64,000 bases of DNA from Ilyonectria destructans (GCA_020740775.1 JAHEWK010000008.1:1240001-1304000); one strand, 5' to 3'. Positions 44,452 through 57,822 are shown, numbered from the stretch's first letter. Notes: generated from the sequence alone by a model not told the origin. Program-made: numbers and translations.

Positions 44452-46465
44452 TCATGACGATGGTGCTGTTCGAGGCTTGCGATCCCTGTGCGTCAAAGTT
44501 AGCATGGTCAGTCAAAACAACCGAGGCAAGAGAACAACTTACGTGCTAAGCCTCCTGGACAATTGCTGCAACTTGGTATCGTTGTTGGCGTCTTCCGTAG
44601 CCTTCTGGAGGGCAACCTGTCGCTCCTCCTCCTGGTGCTTGACCACCTCCTCGTGGCTGGGAGGCAGCCTCTCGTTCTGGATATCGACCTTGCGGGCATC
44701 CTCAAAGTTGTGGATGGCATTCTTCAGACCCTCGGCACCCAGCATAAGCGTACCAGCGGGCAGTCTGCCACCAGAGGCCGTCTTGAGCTCAGACACCCTC
44801 TCCGACTCCTCACGAAGAACCTGGAACACTCGGGACAATCGGCCGATGGCAAGAATCTTGTTCTTGATTGCTCGTCTCTTGTATTCGATCGACTCGGGGT
44901 CCATGTTGGGGCTCGAAGCCGAAGGCGAGATGGGGCCGGGCGATGACGCCGAGGGAGTGTCGTCCTTAAGCTCCTCCTCGGAGCACGTGCTCAAAATGGC
45001 AATGAGCATGTCGGTGATCTTCTCGCCGACGAAAGGCAGCGACCAGGTGAAGACATCCATAAAGTTGGGGAGCCAGTAGGGGTGAGGAGTGCAGTTGAAC
45101 TGTCGGATGTTCATAACATTGTTCTCGTACTTGAGAACGGCGGCCTTGTTGTTGTAGACATCGAGGTAGTTGGGGGCGGAAAAGATGGTCATGACACTGG
45201 GGAAGCCGGTGGTTCGGGTCTTGCGATACATCCTGTAGCCGGCATCTTGGGCTTCGTGGGCTCGGATAATCGAGAGCAGGTTGTTCTTCTCGAGGAACGC
45301 GCAGGCGGCGGGGTACGAGAAGAAGTATGAGCAACCTCGGACGTGGTTGTGAAGGAAGTAGTCGCTGGTCTTTTCCTGGCCAAAGTCCTCGAGAGGGTCA
45401 GCCCAGAGGATGTCGCACATGATGCCCTGGGTGGGGGGTTCTCGGAAACGGTCAATCTAAGCACAAGTCAGTCGAGTTCAACTACAAGAAAGCGCAACGG
45501 GGGTAACGCACGCCTCGTAGGTCATCGAGTGTGTGGAGCTCGGGGCTCAGGCCTCCGTGGATGCAGAGGAACTGCTTGTTCATAACGGCAGCCAGGGGCA
45601 GGGAGCAGAAGGACTCCATACAGGCGTCGTAGATGGTCTCGGAGTACTTGTGCTTGCACTCGAGCTTGAAGGTGAAGTAATCGGTCAAGTGGCGACACTC
45701 GTGGTTTCCTCGCAGCAGCCACAGGGACTGGGGGTAGTGGATCTTGAGGCACCAGAGGTAGAGGACGCATTCGATACTGAAGTAGCCACGGTCGACGTAG
45801 TCACCGAGGAAGAGGTATCGGGTTTCGGCAGGGTCGCCGCCGACCTCGAAGAGCTTCATCAAGTCGTAGTACTGGCCGTGGACGTCACCGCAAACGGTGA
45901 TGGGGGCGTCCATCTCAAGAAGGTTGGGCTCGGCGCGCAGGATCTCGGTACCCTTGTTGAGGATCCAGAGGGCCTGCTCATCGGTGAGACGGCCCTCGCG
46001 ATAGAAATGCTGCTTGAGGAAATTGATGTCGGGCTTGGAGTGGGTGTCATCCTCGAAGAATTGCTCGTCGGTGGGCTTGAACATGGCGGGGGCTTGGACG
46101 TCTGGAGAGCCGGGAAGGCGGTGGAGTTAGCCAAGATGGAATACATTTTTGTCGGAAACAGCATCATCATCGTTTGGGAGGCGGGCAACGTGCAGAGACG
46201 GCGACAACAGGCTCGTTGGGTGTAAATTTCAAGGCAGATTGGTGGTGATGGTGGGGTCCAAATCGAGGATGGAGGGGGAATCTCACGCACCTTTGCACAC
46301 GCGCTCCATGGTGTTGACCTGGGTGCCATCCTCCATGGTATGGATAGTGAAGTCGATCTCGGGGACGGGCTTCTTCTCCTGGATCGCGCGGATGGCGTTG
46401 TCGACCTGGGCATTGTGACGGTCGTCGACCGAGGGCGGAGAGTTGGCGTCGCCTTCGGGATCCAT
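44452..46465 (-). CDS. CNA1: Calcineurin catalytic subunit A (protein phosphatase 2B)
   Basis: Exons 46291-46465, 45512-46101, 44543-45456 and 44452-44485 join in frame to 570 residues. Phosphatase motifs are intact: [59 protein letters not shown] and [15 protein letters not shown]. The calcineurin-B binding helix ([17 protein letters not shown]), the calmodulin-binding basic stretch ([17 protein letters not shown]) and the autoinhibitory ERLPP region come after it in the usual order. The last exon adds [10 protein letters not shown]. Calcineurin is the Ca2+/calmodulin-activated Ser/Thr phosphatase controlling stress, growth and virulence responses in fungi. The first intron follows VCKG, as expected. 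A canonical calmodulin is not in this window. Confidence 0.97.
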
Positions 46466-48089
46466 GACGGGCAGTTAAGGCGTGGGTTAGGGGGTTGTTG
46501 GAGTGGGAGAAGGACGAGCGATGGCCGAGCCGGCGGCGGTGAGACAGCGGGAGCAGCTGCGTCGAGCGGTCGTCGCGGGGCCTCGAAAGGAGGAGGGATG
46601 CGATGGACAGCAACGGGGCACGGCGGGCGACGGACGCAGGAGGCAGCGCGAGGCGGAGGGGAGGAGAAGGGGCGAGAGTTGTGCAGAGAGGATGTTGCGA
46701 GATAGGGCTGACAAGGAGAGAGGAAGTTGGGGCGTTGGCTTTGGGCGACGGTGAGAGCGAGGGCGGGCAGCGGGCAGCGGGCTACGGGCAGCGGGTGGGC
46801 TGGCTGGCTGGGCTGGGAGCAAGCAGAACGGCGGGAGGGAGCTTGGAGGATGGTCAAGCAGCACGGGGCGGGTAGAATCGAGGGGGACTTGAGGTATCTT
46901 TTGCGTGGCATCACCGCTGGAGAAATACTTGTCACGGCCGCTAATGGTACCTGCGCCGACTTGGGAAGCCCAGGTGCAGTGTTCCTGGGGGTGGTCGCCG
47001 CGGCCCAATCAGGGGGCTGGTGATCCCCAGCTGTGGTTTTCCTTTTCTTCCAACTCGCGTGTCCACCACGACCCGGACGGGCTTTTTTCTTGCCCCCTCT
47101 CTGCTCGCCTTTGCCCAGATCCAGACCCCGGGCCATAGTGACCTGCGGATGATGCTGTTGGCTCCTTGCCGCGAGTGCCAGTCGCCGACTTGTCCTCCAG
47201 GACCCCTAACAGCTGTCAAGCCCCGGCCCGCCTTGTGGCTGCTGATATTCAGATCAAGATGGAACCCCTCTTTTTGAATAGGTACCTAGCTTCCCGCCAC
47301 CCTCTCTCCCTGGCTGAAGGGCATTCATTTCTTTCCATGTTTTTATTTGGAAACCCCCGTGGGCCCGCCGTCCTACCGAAATAAGGTAGTACGGGAATAT
47401 CTCGTGTCCGGCGGTCCTGCGCTGCGCTGCTGCACTGCCGCTAGCTTCCACTTATTAGATGCCTCCTTTATTAATTCGGCCTTGGGTCTGACGGATGAGG
47501 GGCTGTCTGTCTGTCGCTCGTCCTTTAAGTTCCTCGCTGCCCCACGCAACCAATACCCCGACGCCCAACGGGGTCCAGAACCAGAGACAAACGCCTAGAG
47601 CCTCGCAATCCGAGGTGGAGTGTCTCAAACACACGTCCGGAGTACGCACTCCATCATCCATCCGCTGTCACCGCAAAGGGAGGCCGCCCGCTGAGTGGGC
47701 AACCTGGTCTGGTTCTGGTTCTGGCCCGTAATTAGATTCTCGGTCTCCGAGGAGTGCTGCCTGGCCGCCTGGCCGCCTCGTCGCCTTGTCGCCTTACGTA
47801 TCCCCTGTGCGGCTCACTATGCCGTCATGGATTCACCAATCAGTTCGTGTCATGTGAATGATGAAGTGTAACAATTTCTGGGTATCTGCGGAGTATGTAC
47901 AGATGTACGAAGTGCAGCAATCTCACCTGGGGATTCCCTGAGCACGTGCGCGTGTAGGGAATCCCGAAGCTTCCAGCAAACTATCCGTGCCGCTCTGAAC
48001 GGGTAGGTCGGTCTATGGTCTGAGTAGTGACGTCTAAGTAATTCCAGTCATAATGAAATCAAACAAAAGATCGAGTTTCTTTCGCTACA
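46466..48089. other. Long upstream region of calcineurin
   Basis: 1.6 kb between the calcineurin start and the 3' end of the SDR gene. A GC-rich purine-rich segment (46500-46870) is probably the leader or promoter. The sequence GCCGCCTGGCCGCCTCGTCGCCTTGTCGCC near 47765-47795 is a short imperfect repeat. Many ORFs exist but none is recognisable. Confidence 0.55.
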
Positions 48090-49157
<1,068 letters not shown>

Positions 49158-50211
49158 GATGACGGTGTTGCTTATAGATGAGTTGAGGAAGATCGAGTCT
49201 GAACGATGCAAGAGTAAAGAAGGCCTTCTACGTCACACTTCCAGGGAAGACGGATAAGGAGTTCGCTTTGCAGAGAGGAGTACGGATCGCGGTGGATGGG
49301 TCTGGATGAACATCTGGGGAAGACCCGCCACCAGGCACCCGAAAACGACCTTTATATAGGCCGCCCATCTTACAAGGAAGCTCCCCTCACTCCTCGCCGG
49401 CAGTCCACCTCGGTGTGTCCTCTCACGGCGCGGTTTGCGACATTTATCGTGCACGCCAGACAACCAGAGCCGTGCCAGATATGCCGGCCCGTTTCGTCTC
49501 TCTCGGCGTCGATGCACCATAGGTGTGGAGCCGGTGTAAGTTGCGATGCGGACGGGAGTGGACTGGCCGGGCTCGCTCCACTGACTCGCGCACCTATCAG
49601 CTCGCCGCTCCTGCTCCAGACGTCATGATGGCGGGACTTTGCCCGTTGCTGAGCCTCTCTCGCAGGCCCATCTGGAGTTCGTGCTCTGTTAGGTAGGTAG
49701 CAGGATCTTGCAAGGATCCCCGTTCGGGGTCCCCTTCTTTCGGCCCCGCCAACTCAGGCGCCTCCAGCCTCCCCGCGGCCGTTTTCGAGTTTGGCGAGCC
49801 TGTCAGAGACGCCTAAGTCGGCCGCGGCACCCACATGTGGCCCCCTGGCCTGACCGTTTATAACCATGGGCCTCGGGCTTTCCCCCGTTACTGGGCGAAA
49901 TGGCAGCGTCACGTCTTGGGCTATGTCATACACGGTGAGCAAGGTCGCATGGAGTGGACCCTTCCGCTCATTTTGGAAAGAGACAGTGGAGGAGGGTTTC
50001 TTCGGCTCTCTCGTCATAGTGCTTTTAGTCTACCGTCGCGACTACGGCGGCTGCTAGGGGAATTCGTTGGTTCGACCACCCGCAGTTCGGTTCCAATCAT
50101 GCCACCGAGAAAAGGCCGCCCAGGGCCTTGCTGCCTTGCTACGGCGTATTGTCATGGTTTCCCCTGCGGCTCATAGATAAACGACCCCCTTTCCCTCGAC
50201 AACGAGGGCTT
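49158..50211. other. Intergenic, promoter of the SDR gene
   Basis: About 1.05 kb. No gene is seen. The ORFs at 49296-49628 and 49754-50017 have no domain and no splice partner. Confidence 0.55.
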
Positions 50212-52159
50212 TCAGGGTGCCCGTGTTATAGCCGCCTCCTCCGCCTGATCCCGCGGCGACGACCGCGGCCTGAGGTTCAGGTTCCGTCCGATGATTGTCT
50301 CGTAGGAGTAGTTGGTCACTCGGTAACGGGACACGAAGTCGTCCCGAGGAACTATTGAGCACAAATGTGAGCTATGTCGTGCGGCAATACGCAAATAATG
50401 TGGATGAGACTTACTGTACGCCCCGCAGATGCGACGAATACCTTCAAAGGCGGCTCTTCCGTGCATAACTCGCCAGTTGTCAAAGACTGCGAAATGATCT
50501 TGTCAGAGTTGAAACTGATGGCCGAAGCATACTTGGAAGACTTACCGACGATACGACCTGGCGTCAGCTGGAACCAGTACTCGTTTACCCGCCGCTTCAG
50601 AATCGAATTCCACTTGCGAGCAGCGCTGTACCACTTATCCGCTTCATACAAGTTCAAGATTCCGCGGTCGTCGTTGTTCCAGCGGACCTTGGTCAGCGCG
50701 TCCCCGTCCTGTTCGATGACTGGGTAGGTCTGGTCTGGCGAAATGGCAATGCCCTTGTTTCCGCTGGCGTGCCAAGGGACCCTGGTGGTTCGAAGGGTCT
50801 CGTACGCATCAGGGAATTCCTCTTTCAGAATGGTCGCTGCGTTGAACCCGTCGACGAGTAGTGACTGGCCGCCCAGGGCCTCGTCAGTTGGCTTCGCATT
50901 GGGAGGCGCCGAGTGGGAGAGCAGGTGGAAAGCCTGGAGGCCAGCCGGCTCGGTAAAGTATGTCGTGTCGGTGTGGGCTGGGAGGGCGAGGTTAGTGTAG
51001 GCGGTGTCGGCCAGAGCAAGGTCGGGGATGAAGTCGTAGAAGCCTCCATAGTGAGTCGTTCGAATAGGGCCAATCTTTCCTAGAACGGCCTCGGTGGCTT
51101 CTGGTGTTGGTGGTGCGTCGACGATGAAACTGAAGCCATGGACCCACTGCTGATGTGAGAGATGTCTCTTGTTTGCGAATTATATGATGCCTTACAATGT
51201 TTTTGGTAAGCTCGGCCATGCCCGTCACGTCAGACTCGCTCATGACGGCATCGAAACGGACCTCGGGAGGCGAGGTCTCAATGCTCGAGTTCCAGTTGAA
51301 CCGGGCACTAGACTGTTAGTTTTTGGAGGCTCCGTAAGAAACGGTAGAGTCCAACTTACTGGTCTTGGCCAAATTGTTCAACATATCCGCCGTCAAACCA
51401 ACTCTCCAGCCATGACCAGGGGTGCTGGCTCTTGTGGGAATCAGACCCTGTCGCTTGTTTAGTCCCGTATCAGATGGTCGGGGTTTGGGATTAAAATACA
51501 TTGGACTTCCAGGTGCGCCTGGGTCTCGGCGAAGTTGACTGGATGGATGTCTTCTGGCAACTACACCACCGGGGTGAGCACGTCGGTCGCTAACGCCAAT
51601 ATGTGGTTAATTACCTGGAATGTGTCAAAGTTGCGTTGCCTTGTGTCCTGGTTGACACATTGGCTACACTGGCAATTATCTCTATTCGGTCGATTAAGTA
51701 TTTTGGGCAAGCAATCGATTAACGAGAGTGGGCTTACCGGAGCCAGAGATTAGGGCTGTGAAGGAGGTCAGCTCAGCGATGCACGCAAAGACACGCAAGC
51801 TGGGGCTACGACTTACAAGGTCCGATGAGCTGGCCGCCCCTTTTTCTCCTTGCTAAGACTGATTTGGGGGCCATCGGAGAGAGCAACGGTTCTCCCGGAA
51901 GAAAGCCATCGGCTAGAAGTAGACGCAATGAACCTAGCTATCGGGGCCTGACGTTTGGTGTGACGAAGTGTCGAGGTCGCAGATCGGCCGAACAGAGCGG
52001 CGGCGCTATTGAACACCAAAACTTAGCTTTAGTCCAGTCTAGATGCGGGCGACGGGATCCTTGGCCACCAAGACATGGCGGGAGGGCAGTTGACGGGCGC
52101 AATTGCGGCGGGCATGCTTACCTTGAAGAACGATGAGCAACACCAAAACGGCCAATCAT
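50212..52159 (-). CDS. Trimethyllysine dioxygenase, mitochondrial (carnitine synthesis)
   Basis: Ten exons (52122-52159, 51817-52005, 51738-51755, 51615-51681, 51500-51560, 51360-51447, 51196-51307, 50546-51149, 50415-50486, 50212-50351) join in frame to 462 residues; exon 3 is 18 nt. The Arg/Ser-rich N-terminus (MIGRFGVAHRSS) is a mitochondrial presequence. The N-terminal zinc domain has NLWLRDNCQCSQC and QDTRQRNFDTFQ. The catalytic fold shows the iron ligands HTD in LALPAHTDTTYF and a distal His in NWRVMHGR, and ends RICGAYIPRDDFVSRYR. These are diagnostic of trimethyllysine / gamma-butyrobetaine dioxygenases; DNWRVMHGRAAF followed by a GAYIPRDDF tail favours trimethyllysine dioxygenase. 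The first exon is the least certain, since its ATG was chosen from the presequence and splice fit. Confidence 0.9.
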
Positions 52160-53517
52160 TGTCACAGAATCGAATGTAGTTCAAGGGATGTTTTCAAAGG
52201 GTCGTCAAACGCTTCAACGGGCTTCTGGAGATTCCAAATACCGCTGTGCCTCTTTGTGGTGATGAAGCTGGGATCCCCTCCGTCCAAGTCGGGGGGTTTC
52301 AGGGCGGGCCAATGGTTTACTCAGACCTCGGCAGACGGGGCCCCCGATAATCGCATCTCAGCTTCCGACAGTAACCCGTGGAGAAGAGGAGCGCTGAAGA
52401 GGAGTCGGCATGAGCAATGCATGGCGCATGCGGTGGACTTGCAGGCCTGTGACTGTTCCTTTCCTCTGCATGTGCGCTGCGCTGTAATGTGTTAGTGAAG
52501 CCGGCTGGATGCTCTTCTCTCTCCGTGCTGGCCGCTACTTGGCCCTGTCTCATGTGGTACACCGGCTGAATCCTGCGGTTCTACTGCGTTAGCTTCACTG
52601 GCAGTTTGTGTCTATTGAGCGTACGATCCCGGGTTGGTGACCGAAAGAAGACATAACACACACGGGACCACCGCAGCATGCGTCAGTCTATCCCATGCAT
52701 CCTCTTCATCCCATGCCCTCACCATTGGATCATTGCGCCTGGCCTGCGGGGAAGCTCGGGCCTCAGCTACCCGTGCCCCTCCTCATGGGCCATTCGTTTC
52801 CGCCCAAAAGGGGAATTAGACCCAGCGATCCTTGTGCAGATGAGTTGTTGCTGTAATGCGATATTCCGATATTCCCAGCAGCCTCTTTTTGATCCTCACC
52901 TTCGCAATCCAACAATCACCACTTCACTCCATCGCCTCATTCATACTTCCCCTCTTCCACGTCAGGCATCAAAGGGTGCCATCCAATTCTTGACCATGCT
53001 CGGGCCTCCTCCTCCTGCAGAACGTGGCTGTATCAGCTTCCAATAAAGGTCCCCCCCCCCACAAGTTTAAGCGCCCACCTCGCGTCCTCAACCGGCCGCC
53101 GCTGCGAGACCAAAGGCTCCCTGGCCCGTCCCATCACTCACAGCGCCGCCATGGTCCCAAGGCTCTGGGACGGACCCAGACACTCCTTTGGCTGCAGGTA
53201 CCAGGGCCAGGATCAAGGCATTCTAGGGCACTACTTGTCGCCGCCGCGCCTATCTGGGCTTCGTGATTGGCGCCACCACGCGATCCGCGACCTAAGGCTG
53301 ACTTTCTGCTACTCTTCACAACCAACATGCAGATGGACGTGCTCGATGTAAGGTGGACCAACAGCAGGATCAAACATGGCAACCAACCTCTTCTTCCACT
53401 TGGGCCTTTATTATCGCCAGGGCCGCTGCGCGGCGTCTGCAAGAGAAGCGCCTCCTCATCCTCCCCTCCTGTCACCGCGGCTTTCCTGACCTCACTTCTG
53501 TCCCATGTTGAGTCGCC
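52160..53517. promoter_or_regulatory. Divergent upstream region, dioxygenase / surface protein
   Basis: 1.36 kb between two start codons. A run of ten C lies near 53050. Several ORFs cross it, none recognised. The last 100 bp before 53518 are CT-rich, as in fungal leaders. Confidence 0.5.
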
Positions 53518-54651
53518 ATGGCTTCAATACTATTTCTCACTCGCGATGGAATCATTCTCAAGATATTCCTCGTGGTGGCTTCATTTCTTATCACTCCATC
53601 TGTCTCTGCAGCAGTGGGAGTGAAGCTCAGCCAAGGGTCACCGCCACCATATCAAAGACCTCAGCAGCTAGCTTCGAGACTCTTTGATCGGGATGATTCA
53701 TCCTGTGCCCTTGAGAATTACACCCAATGTGGCAGCCAGGTCCCAGACAATTTATGCTGCCCCGATGACACCAAATGCATGATCATCGCCTCCAACACGA
53801 CCATCGTCTGTTGTCCCAAGGGATCTAATTGTGACACCATCAAGCCTATCGTCTGCAATGTTGCCCTTCAGGATACAGCGAAGCATCCAGGCTCACCTAT
53901 CCAAACCCTCGCCCTCAACGCCTCTATGGAAACATGTGGCAGTGCATGCTGTCCGTTTGGCTATATCTGCGAAGACGACTCGCAGTGTGTCCTCGACAAG
54001 TCACAGGACGACTATGACTACCTCATGATGGAGTCTAAGTCTGAGTCCTCTACATCCACGACCACATCCGCGACCAAAACCACATCCACCTCCACATCCA
54101 CGTCTGCAGCAACGTCTACGCTGGCTGTGGAGACTTCCGAGGTGCCCAATTATGTTATTCCGGAGCCGTCCTCGACAACGTCAACCGCTGCCACCGAGCC
54201 ATCCACCTCAGATGACAACTCGGACGATGCCAATAAGGGCAACACTACCCCTACCGGTGTAGTAGCTGCGGGCACCGTTGGCGGAGTCTGTTGCCTTGCT
54301 GCGCTTGGTATATACATTTGGTTGAAATGGTTTCGAAAGAAGAGATCATTCACAAACAGCCCACAAAAAACCTCAAGCGAGGAATCATGGGGCTACTTTT
54401 CTACCCCAGACAGCACACGCCGTGTCTACCTTGCTCGGGGCCCCGATGACAAGTTCATCGTCACTCCTAGCACAGCTGGGTTCTCACCTCCTCCGATTCC
54501 CCAGGCTCCTGGTTATCGAGAGAACTCAGACCCTGTGGAACTCCCTGCGACGCCTGTTTCACTGTGCATGTGGATGGATCTTGAGGATGCGTCGGTAGAG
54601 GAACCCAGGTTGGCGTATGTTGTGCCAGCCAAGCATCCAAACCGGAGGTGA
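53518..54651 (+). CDS. Cys-rich single-pass cell-surface protein
   Basis: One exon encodes 377 residues. A signal peptide with core IILKIFLVVASFLITPSVSA ends near residue 31. Residues about 60-160 hold at least a dozen Cys in a compact fold (CALENYTQCGSQVPDNLCC, CMIIASNTTIVCCPKGSNC, CGSACCPFGYICEDDSQC), with Asn glycosylation sites. A Ser/Thr-rich stalk follows (about 170-245), then a transmembrane helix near GVVAAGTVGGVCCLAALGIY, a basic stop-transfer KWFRKKR, and a cytoplasmic tail with a Pro-rich FSPPPIPQAPGY. This layout is typical of fungal cell wall-linked sensors or surface proteins of unknown function. The family is conserved in ascomycetes as I recall, but no function is known. Confidence 0.88.
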   Translation: MASILFLTRDGIILKIFLVVASFLITPSVSAAVGVKLSQGSPPPYQRPQQLASRLFDRDDSSCALENYTQCGSQVPDNLCCPDDTKCMIIASNTTIVCCPKGSNCDTIKPIVCNVALQDTAKHPGSPIQTLALNASMETCGSACCPFGYICEDDSQCVLDKSQDDYDYLMMESKSESSTSTTTSATKTTSTSTSTSAATSTLAVETSEVPNYVIPEPSSTTSTAATEPSTSDDNSDDANKGNTTPTGVVAAGTVGGVCCLAALGIYIWLKWFRKKRSFTNSPQKTSSEESWGYFSTPDSTRRVYLARGPDDKFIVTPSTAGFSPPPIPQAPGYRENSDPVELPATPVSLCMWMDLEDASVEEPRLAYVVPAKHPNRR

Positions 54652-55620
54652 TGGCGTGGATAGAGGAACAAAACACGAAACGACCACGACGATTATGATG
54701 ATCAATGTATGACAGCGAACACTTATGAGCCTTTTCTTTTCTTGTATATTCTTTTTAGATTTGACGATTTTGATCATGGGCGGCGACTCTCTTTGGCCAC
54801 ATTTAGTAGCTAGAAACAGGATACCCTTTAGGACACAGTATTGTGCCATCGAGCCGCTATTTCAATACACTATGGTCTTGCGATGATACTTTGTTGCCTT
54901 GTCGCGAGTTAAACCAAGATAGCCAACTTGGAAGAATGAGTGTTTCACTTATTGTGTGAAAATAGCTTGGTGTGGTGAAGTGTAGGTTAGTCAAAGACGA
55001 CGACCTACAGTGGGAGGCATAAAGTTTGAACCCGACCCAAGTCACTCACACAATACGCTAGTCCATATTGAGGTACAGTTCATCGCCAATATAAGTAAGG
55101 GTTAAGGTGAAGATTAGGGTAAGTACTTCTATTTATCTTTATTGTTTACTTTTTTTTTTTTTCTTTCTCAAAGATGCCTTATAAGCAGGGGATGCTTGTC
55201 TGTTATGCTAGGTAGTCAAGCTCTTACTGTACAAGGATTTCGGCACAAACTTTCTGCGTCATACACGTGGGAGTGTACAGTGTGCGAACAGCCCCAAGGG
55301 TTCCACACGGTGTCACATTTGTCCTCCAACACAACTAGGTGGAAAGATTCACATTGAATTCAAGCAACACCCTTCCAATCAATCGCCCGTGACGATCCAG
55401 CCAACCATTTCGCGACGCTTCTGACTTGTAAACTGCTGGCTTTTTTATTGATAAACCGACTTCGCCATCGACGCGACTGCGCTATACGTCTCCAAGTCGC
55501 GCCGACACTGCGCAGGCCATGGCTGGCTTGCCCATCGATCGGCGCCATCTACAAGCTTGATCACGGGTCTTCCTGCGTCGCGAAGCTAGGACGAGACCGA
55601 CGACCCCCGAGCCTCCAGCA
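54652..55620. other. Intergenic, no gene seen
   Basis: About 970 bp. A short telomere-like stretch (AAGGGTTAAGG...ATTAGGG) lies at 55096-55119, and a run of T near 55149. The 3' UTR of the surface protein and the promoter of the next gene are here. Confidence 0.55.
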
Positions 55621-57822
55621 ATGACGGCCCAACATCCCACGTTCGAGACCTTCTACGACGATCAGGTTACGGCGCACCGACAACTCTACTCTCGCGAAAA
55701 CGTCTGGGACCGACTGTCTCAGCCAACCATCCTCGTTTCTATCCTTATCCTCCTCGTCACCGTCGGCTACAACCTATATGGGTCCTCAGCCACTCTTGAA
55801 AGGACGATATCGCTACTGGGAACGTGTCTGTGGGACGCGCTCGTCTTCATTTTACCCGGAAGCCTCCTGGATACCCTTGACGATTGGATCAATCCATCCC
55901 TGGCGCCACGACCGATGTTACACCCCGAGCAGAGCGCCCATGCTGCGAAGAGTGATACCATGAAGAGGATTCTGGGGCTGGACCGCTCCGGCGGGATGAT
56001 GGCCTCAGTGTTCCAGGCGCGAAATCGAGCCTTGTCGATGACCGGCAGCGTGCTGGGCATCAAGGTCGAGCCGGACCGACCGGCAGGCCTGGGGAACCGC
56101 GACAACTCATGCTATCAGAACAGCATTCTCCAAGGCCTGGCCTCTCTAAAACCTCTCCCCGAATACCTCTCCGCCTATCTCCAAGTTTCCGAGGGTGAAG
56201 ACGGCGACCAGGACGTCGCGCAGACGCTACGGACCTTGATATCCGACTTGAACGACGCTTCAAATAATGGGAGGACGCTATGGACTCCAAACCTCCTCAA
56301 ATCGATGAGCACATGGACGCAACAAGATGCTCAGGAGTACTACTCTAAGATCTTGGACGACGTCGACAAGAGCGTAGCCAAGGCCATGAAACCCACGCAA
56401 CAACACCCTGGGTTGCAAGCCAACATCGTAAAGGACGATACAGCGGCTAGCCAGCACAGCGACGACAGCGGCTACCAGAGCATGTCAAGCTCAAAGACTT
56501 CAGACACGAAGCTCCCTCGAAATCCATTGGAAGGCCTCCTGGCGCAGCGCGTCGCGTGCATCCAGTGCGGGCATTCGGATGGACTGTCTATGATACCGTT
56601 CACCTGTTTGACGCTCAGCCTCGGATTGAACAAGAACCAGCATGATCTATATGAGCGATTAGACGCATACAGTAAGGTCGAGTCCATCGAGAATGTAGAG
56701 TGTGCGAAATGCACTCTCTTGAAAGCTCAGAGGCTCCTGACCAAGCTTGTTGAGAAGATGCGCGAGGGTTCTACGAGCGAAGAGCAGTTGGCAGAGCCTC
56801 TGCGAAGACTGGAGGCAGTGGACCTGGCACTCGAGGAAGACGAATTTGACGAGAAGACGTTGACTGAGAAGTGTAAGATCTCACAACAAAGCAAGGTCAG
56901 CTCTACCAAAACCAAGCAGATCGTGGTGGCTCGTCCGCCACAAAGCTTGGCAGTCCACATGAACCGCTCTGTCTTTGATCCTACGACGTTCAACATGATG
57001 AAGAACTCTGCGCCAGTCAACTTTCCCATGACTCTGGATCTTGGCCCCTGGTGCTTGGGCAGTGCTGGAGCGGCCCCGGTCGACGCCTCGGACACGGAGA
57101 CTGAGGAGCAGTGGCAATCAGACCCCAGGGAGTCGATGATTGCGGGCGACTTGAACCCTTCGAAGCTGACGGGGCCCATTTACGAACTCCGCGCTGTGGT
57201 AACACACTACGGGCGACACGAGAATGGTCATTACATTTGTTACCGCAAGCACCCTCGCAACATGGCTCCTCCCAAGCTTGTCGATGACAAGGAGGCTTCA
57301 GCTGAACCCGGCGATCAGGATGACGATCTTCTGGCGCAGCCTGACGTAATAAAGGCGGAGCTGAGTAAGGCGGACGAGGCGGGACAAGTTGAGATGGATT
57401 GGTGGAGGCTGAGTGACCACAACGTGTCAATGGTCAACGAGGAGACGGTGCTGAGTCTCTCGCCCGGGGTGTTCATGCTGTTCTACGACTGCGTAGACCC
57501 GAACACTGTATTGACAGCCGAGGACGGGCCCATGCTGGACGCTCAAGAGGGAGCGGATACTGCGGCACAGGGAGCAGATAGCGGACAAGTCTCGGTTGCA
57601 TGCGAGAATGGTGCGAAAAAGGCGTTGGCCGATCGTATCGAAGACCAAGACCAACCAGCTGAGGCGGAGACGGAGACTGAAACGAATGGCCTTGTTTCGA
57701 CACCAACGACCAGCACAGCCACGACAGAGGAGACTGATACCCCTGACATTGGGCCAGTGGCGGTGGTCGAGACTCTTCACTCGGCCGAGGAAGTGGAGGA
57801 AGCTCGTACGGAGACAACATGA
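55621..57822 (+). CDS. Membrane-anchored ubiquitin carboxyl-terminal hydrolase (Ubp1/Ubp16-like)
   Basis: One exon encodes 733 residues. A hydrophobic helix near residues 36-50 (ILVSILILLVTVGY) and a second near 62-80 suggest N-terminal membrane anchoring. The USP Cys box is GLGNRDNSCYQNSILQGLAS, with QQDAQEYYSKILDDVDK after it. Two CxxC pairs (CIQCG and CAKC) form the usual zinc-ribbon insert. The His box is VVTHYGRHENGHYICYRK, with LSDHNVSMVNEE and VFMLFYDC closing the fold. The C-terminal 120 residues are acidic and disordered. Membrane-anchored fungal USPs of this kind act at the ER or mitochondria; the exact site here is inferred. The ATG context is GCAATGA. Confidence 0.92.
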   Translation: MTAQHPTFETFYDDQVTAHRQLYSRENVWDRLSQPTILVSILILLVTVGYNLYGSSATLERTISLLGTCLWDALVFILPGSLLDTLDDWINPSLAPRPMLHPEQSAHAAKSDTMKRILGLDRSGGMMASVFQARNRALSMTGSVLGIKVEPDRPAGLGNRDNSCYQNSILQGLASLKPLPEYLSAYLQVSEGEDGDQDVAQTLRTLISDLNDASNNGRTLWTPNLLKSMSTWTQQDAQEYYSKILDDVDKSVAKAMKPTQQHPGLQANIVKDDTAASQHSDDSGYQSMSSSKTSDTKLPRNPLEGLLAQRVACIQCGHSDGLSMIPFTCLTLSLGLNKNQHDLYERLDAYSKVESIENVECAKCTLLKAQRLLTKLVEKMREGSTSEEQLAEPLRRLEAVDLALEEDEFDEKTLTEKCKISQQSKVSSTKTKQIVVARPPQSLAVHMNRSVFDPTTFNMMKNSAPVNFPMTLDLGPWCLGSAGAAPVDASDTETEEQWQSDPRESMIAGDLNPSKLTGPIYELRAVVTHYGRHENGHYICYRKHPRNMAPPKLVDDKEASAEPGDQDDDLLAQPDVIKAELSKADEAGQVEMDWWRLSDHNVSMVNEETVLSLSPGVFMLFYDCVDPNTVLTAEDGPMLDAQEGADTAAQGADSGQVSVACENGAKKALADRIEDQDQPAEAETETETNGLVSTPTTSTATTEETDTPDIGPVAVVETLHSAEEVEEARTETT

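Noticed and set aside
45533..46225. 230-codon plus-strand ORF across calcineurin
   Set aside because: Exactly antisense to the conserved phosphatase exon; a codon-bias shadow.
55096..55119. Interstitial telomere-like TTAGGG units
   Set aside because: Only two imperfect units are present, which is expected by chance in AT-rich sequence.
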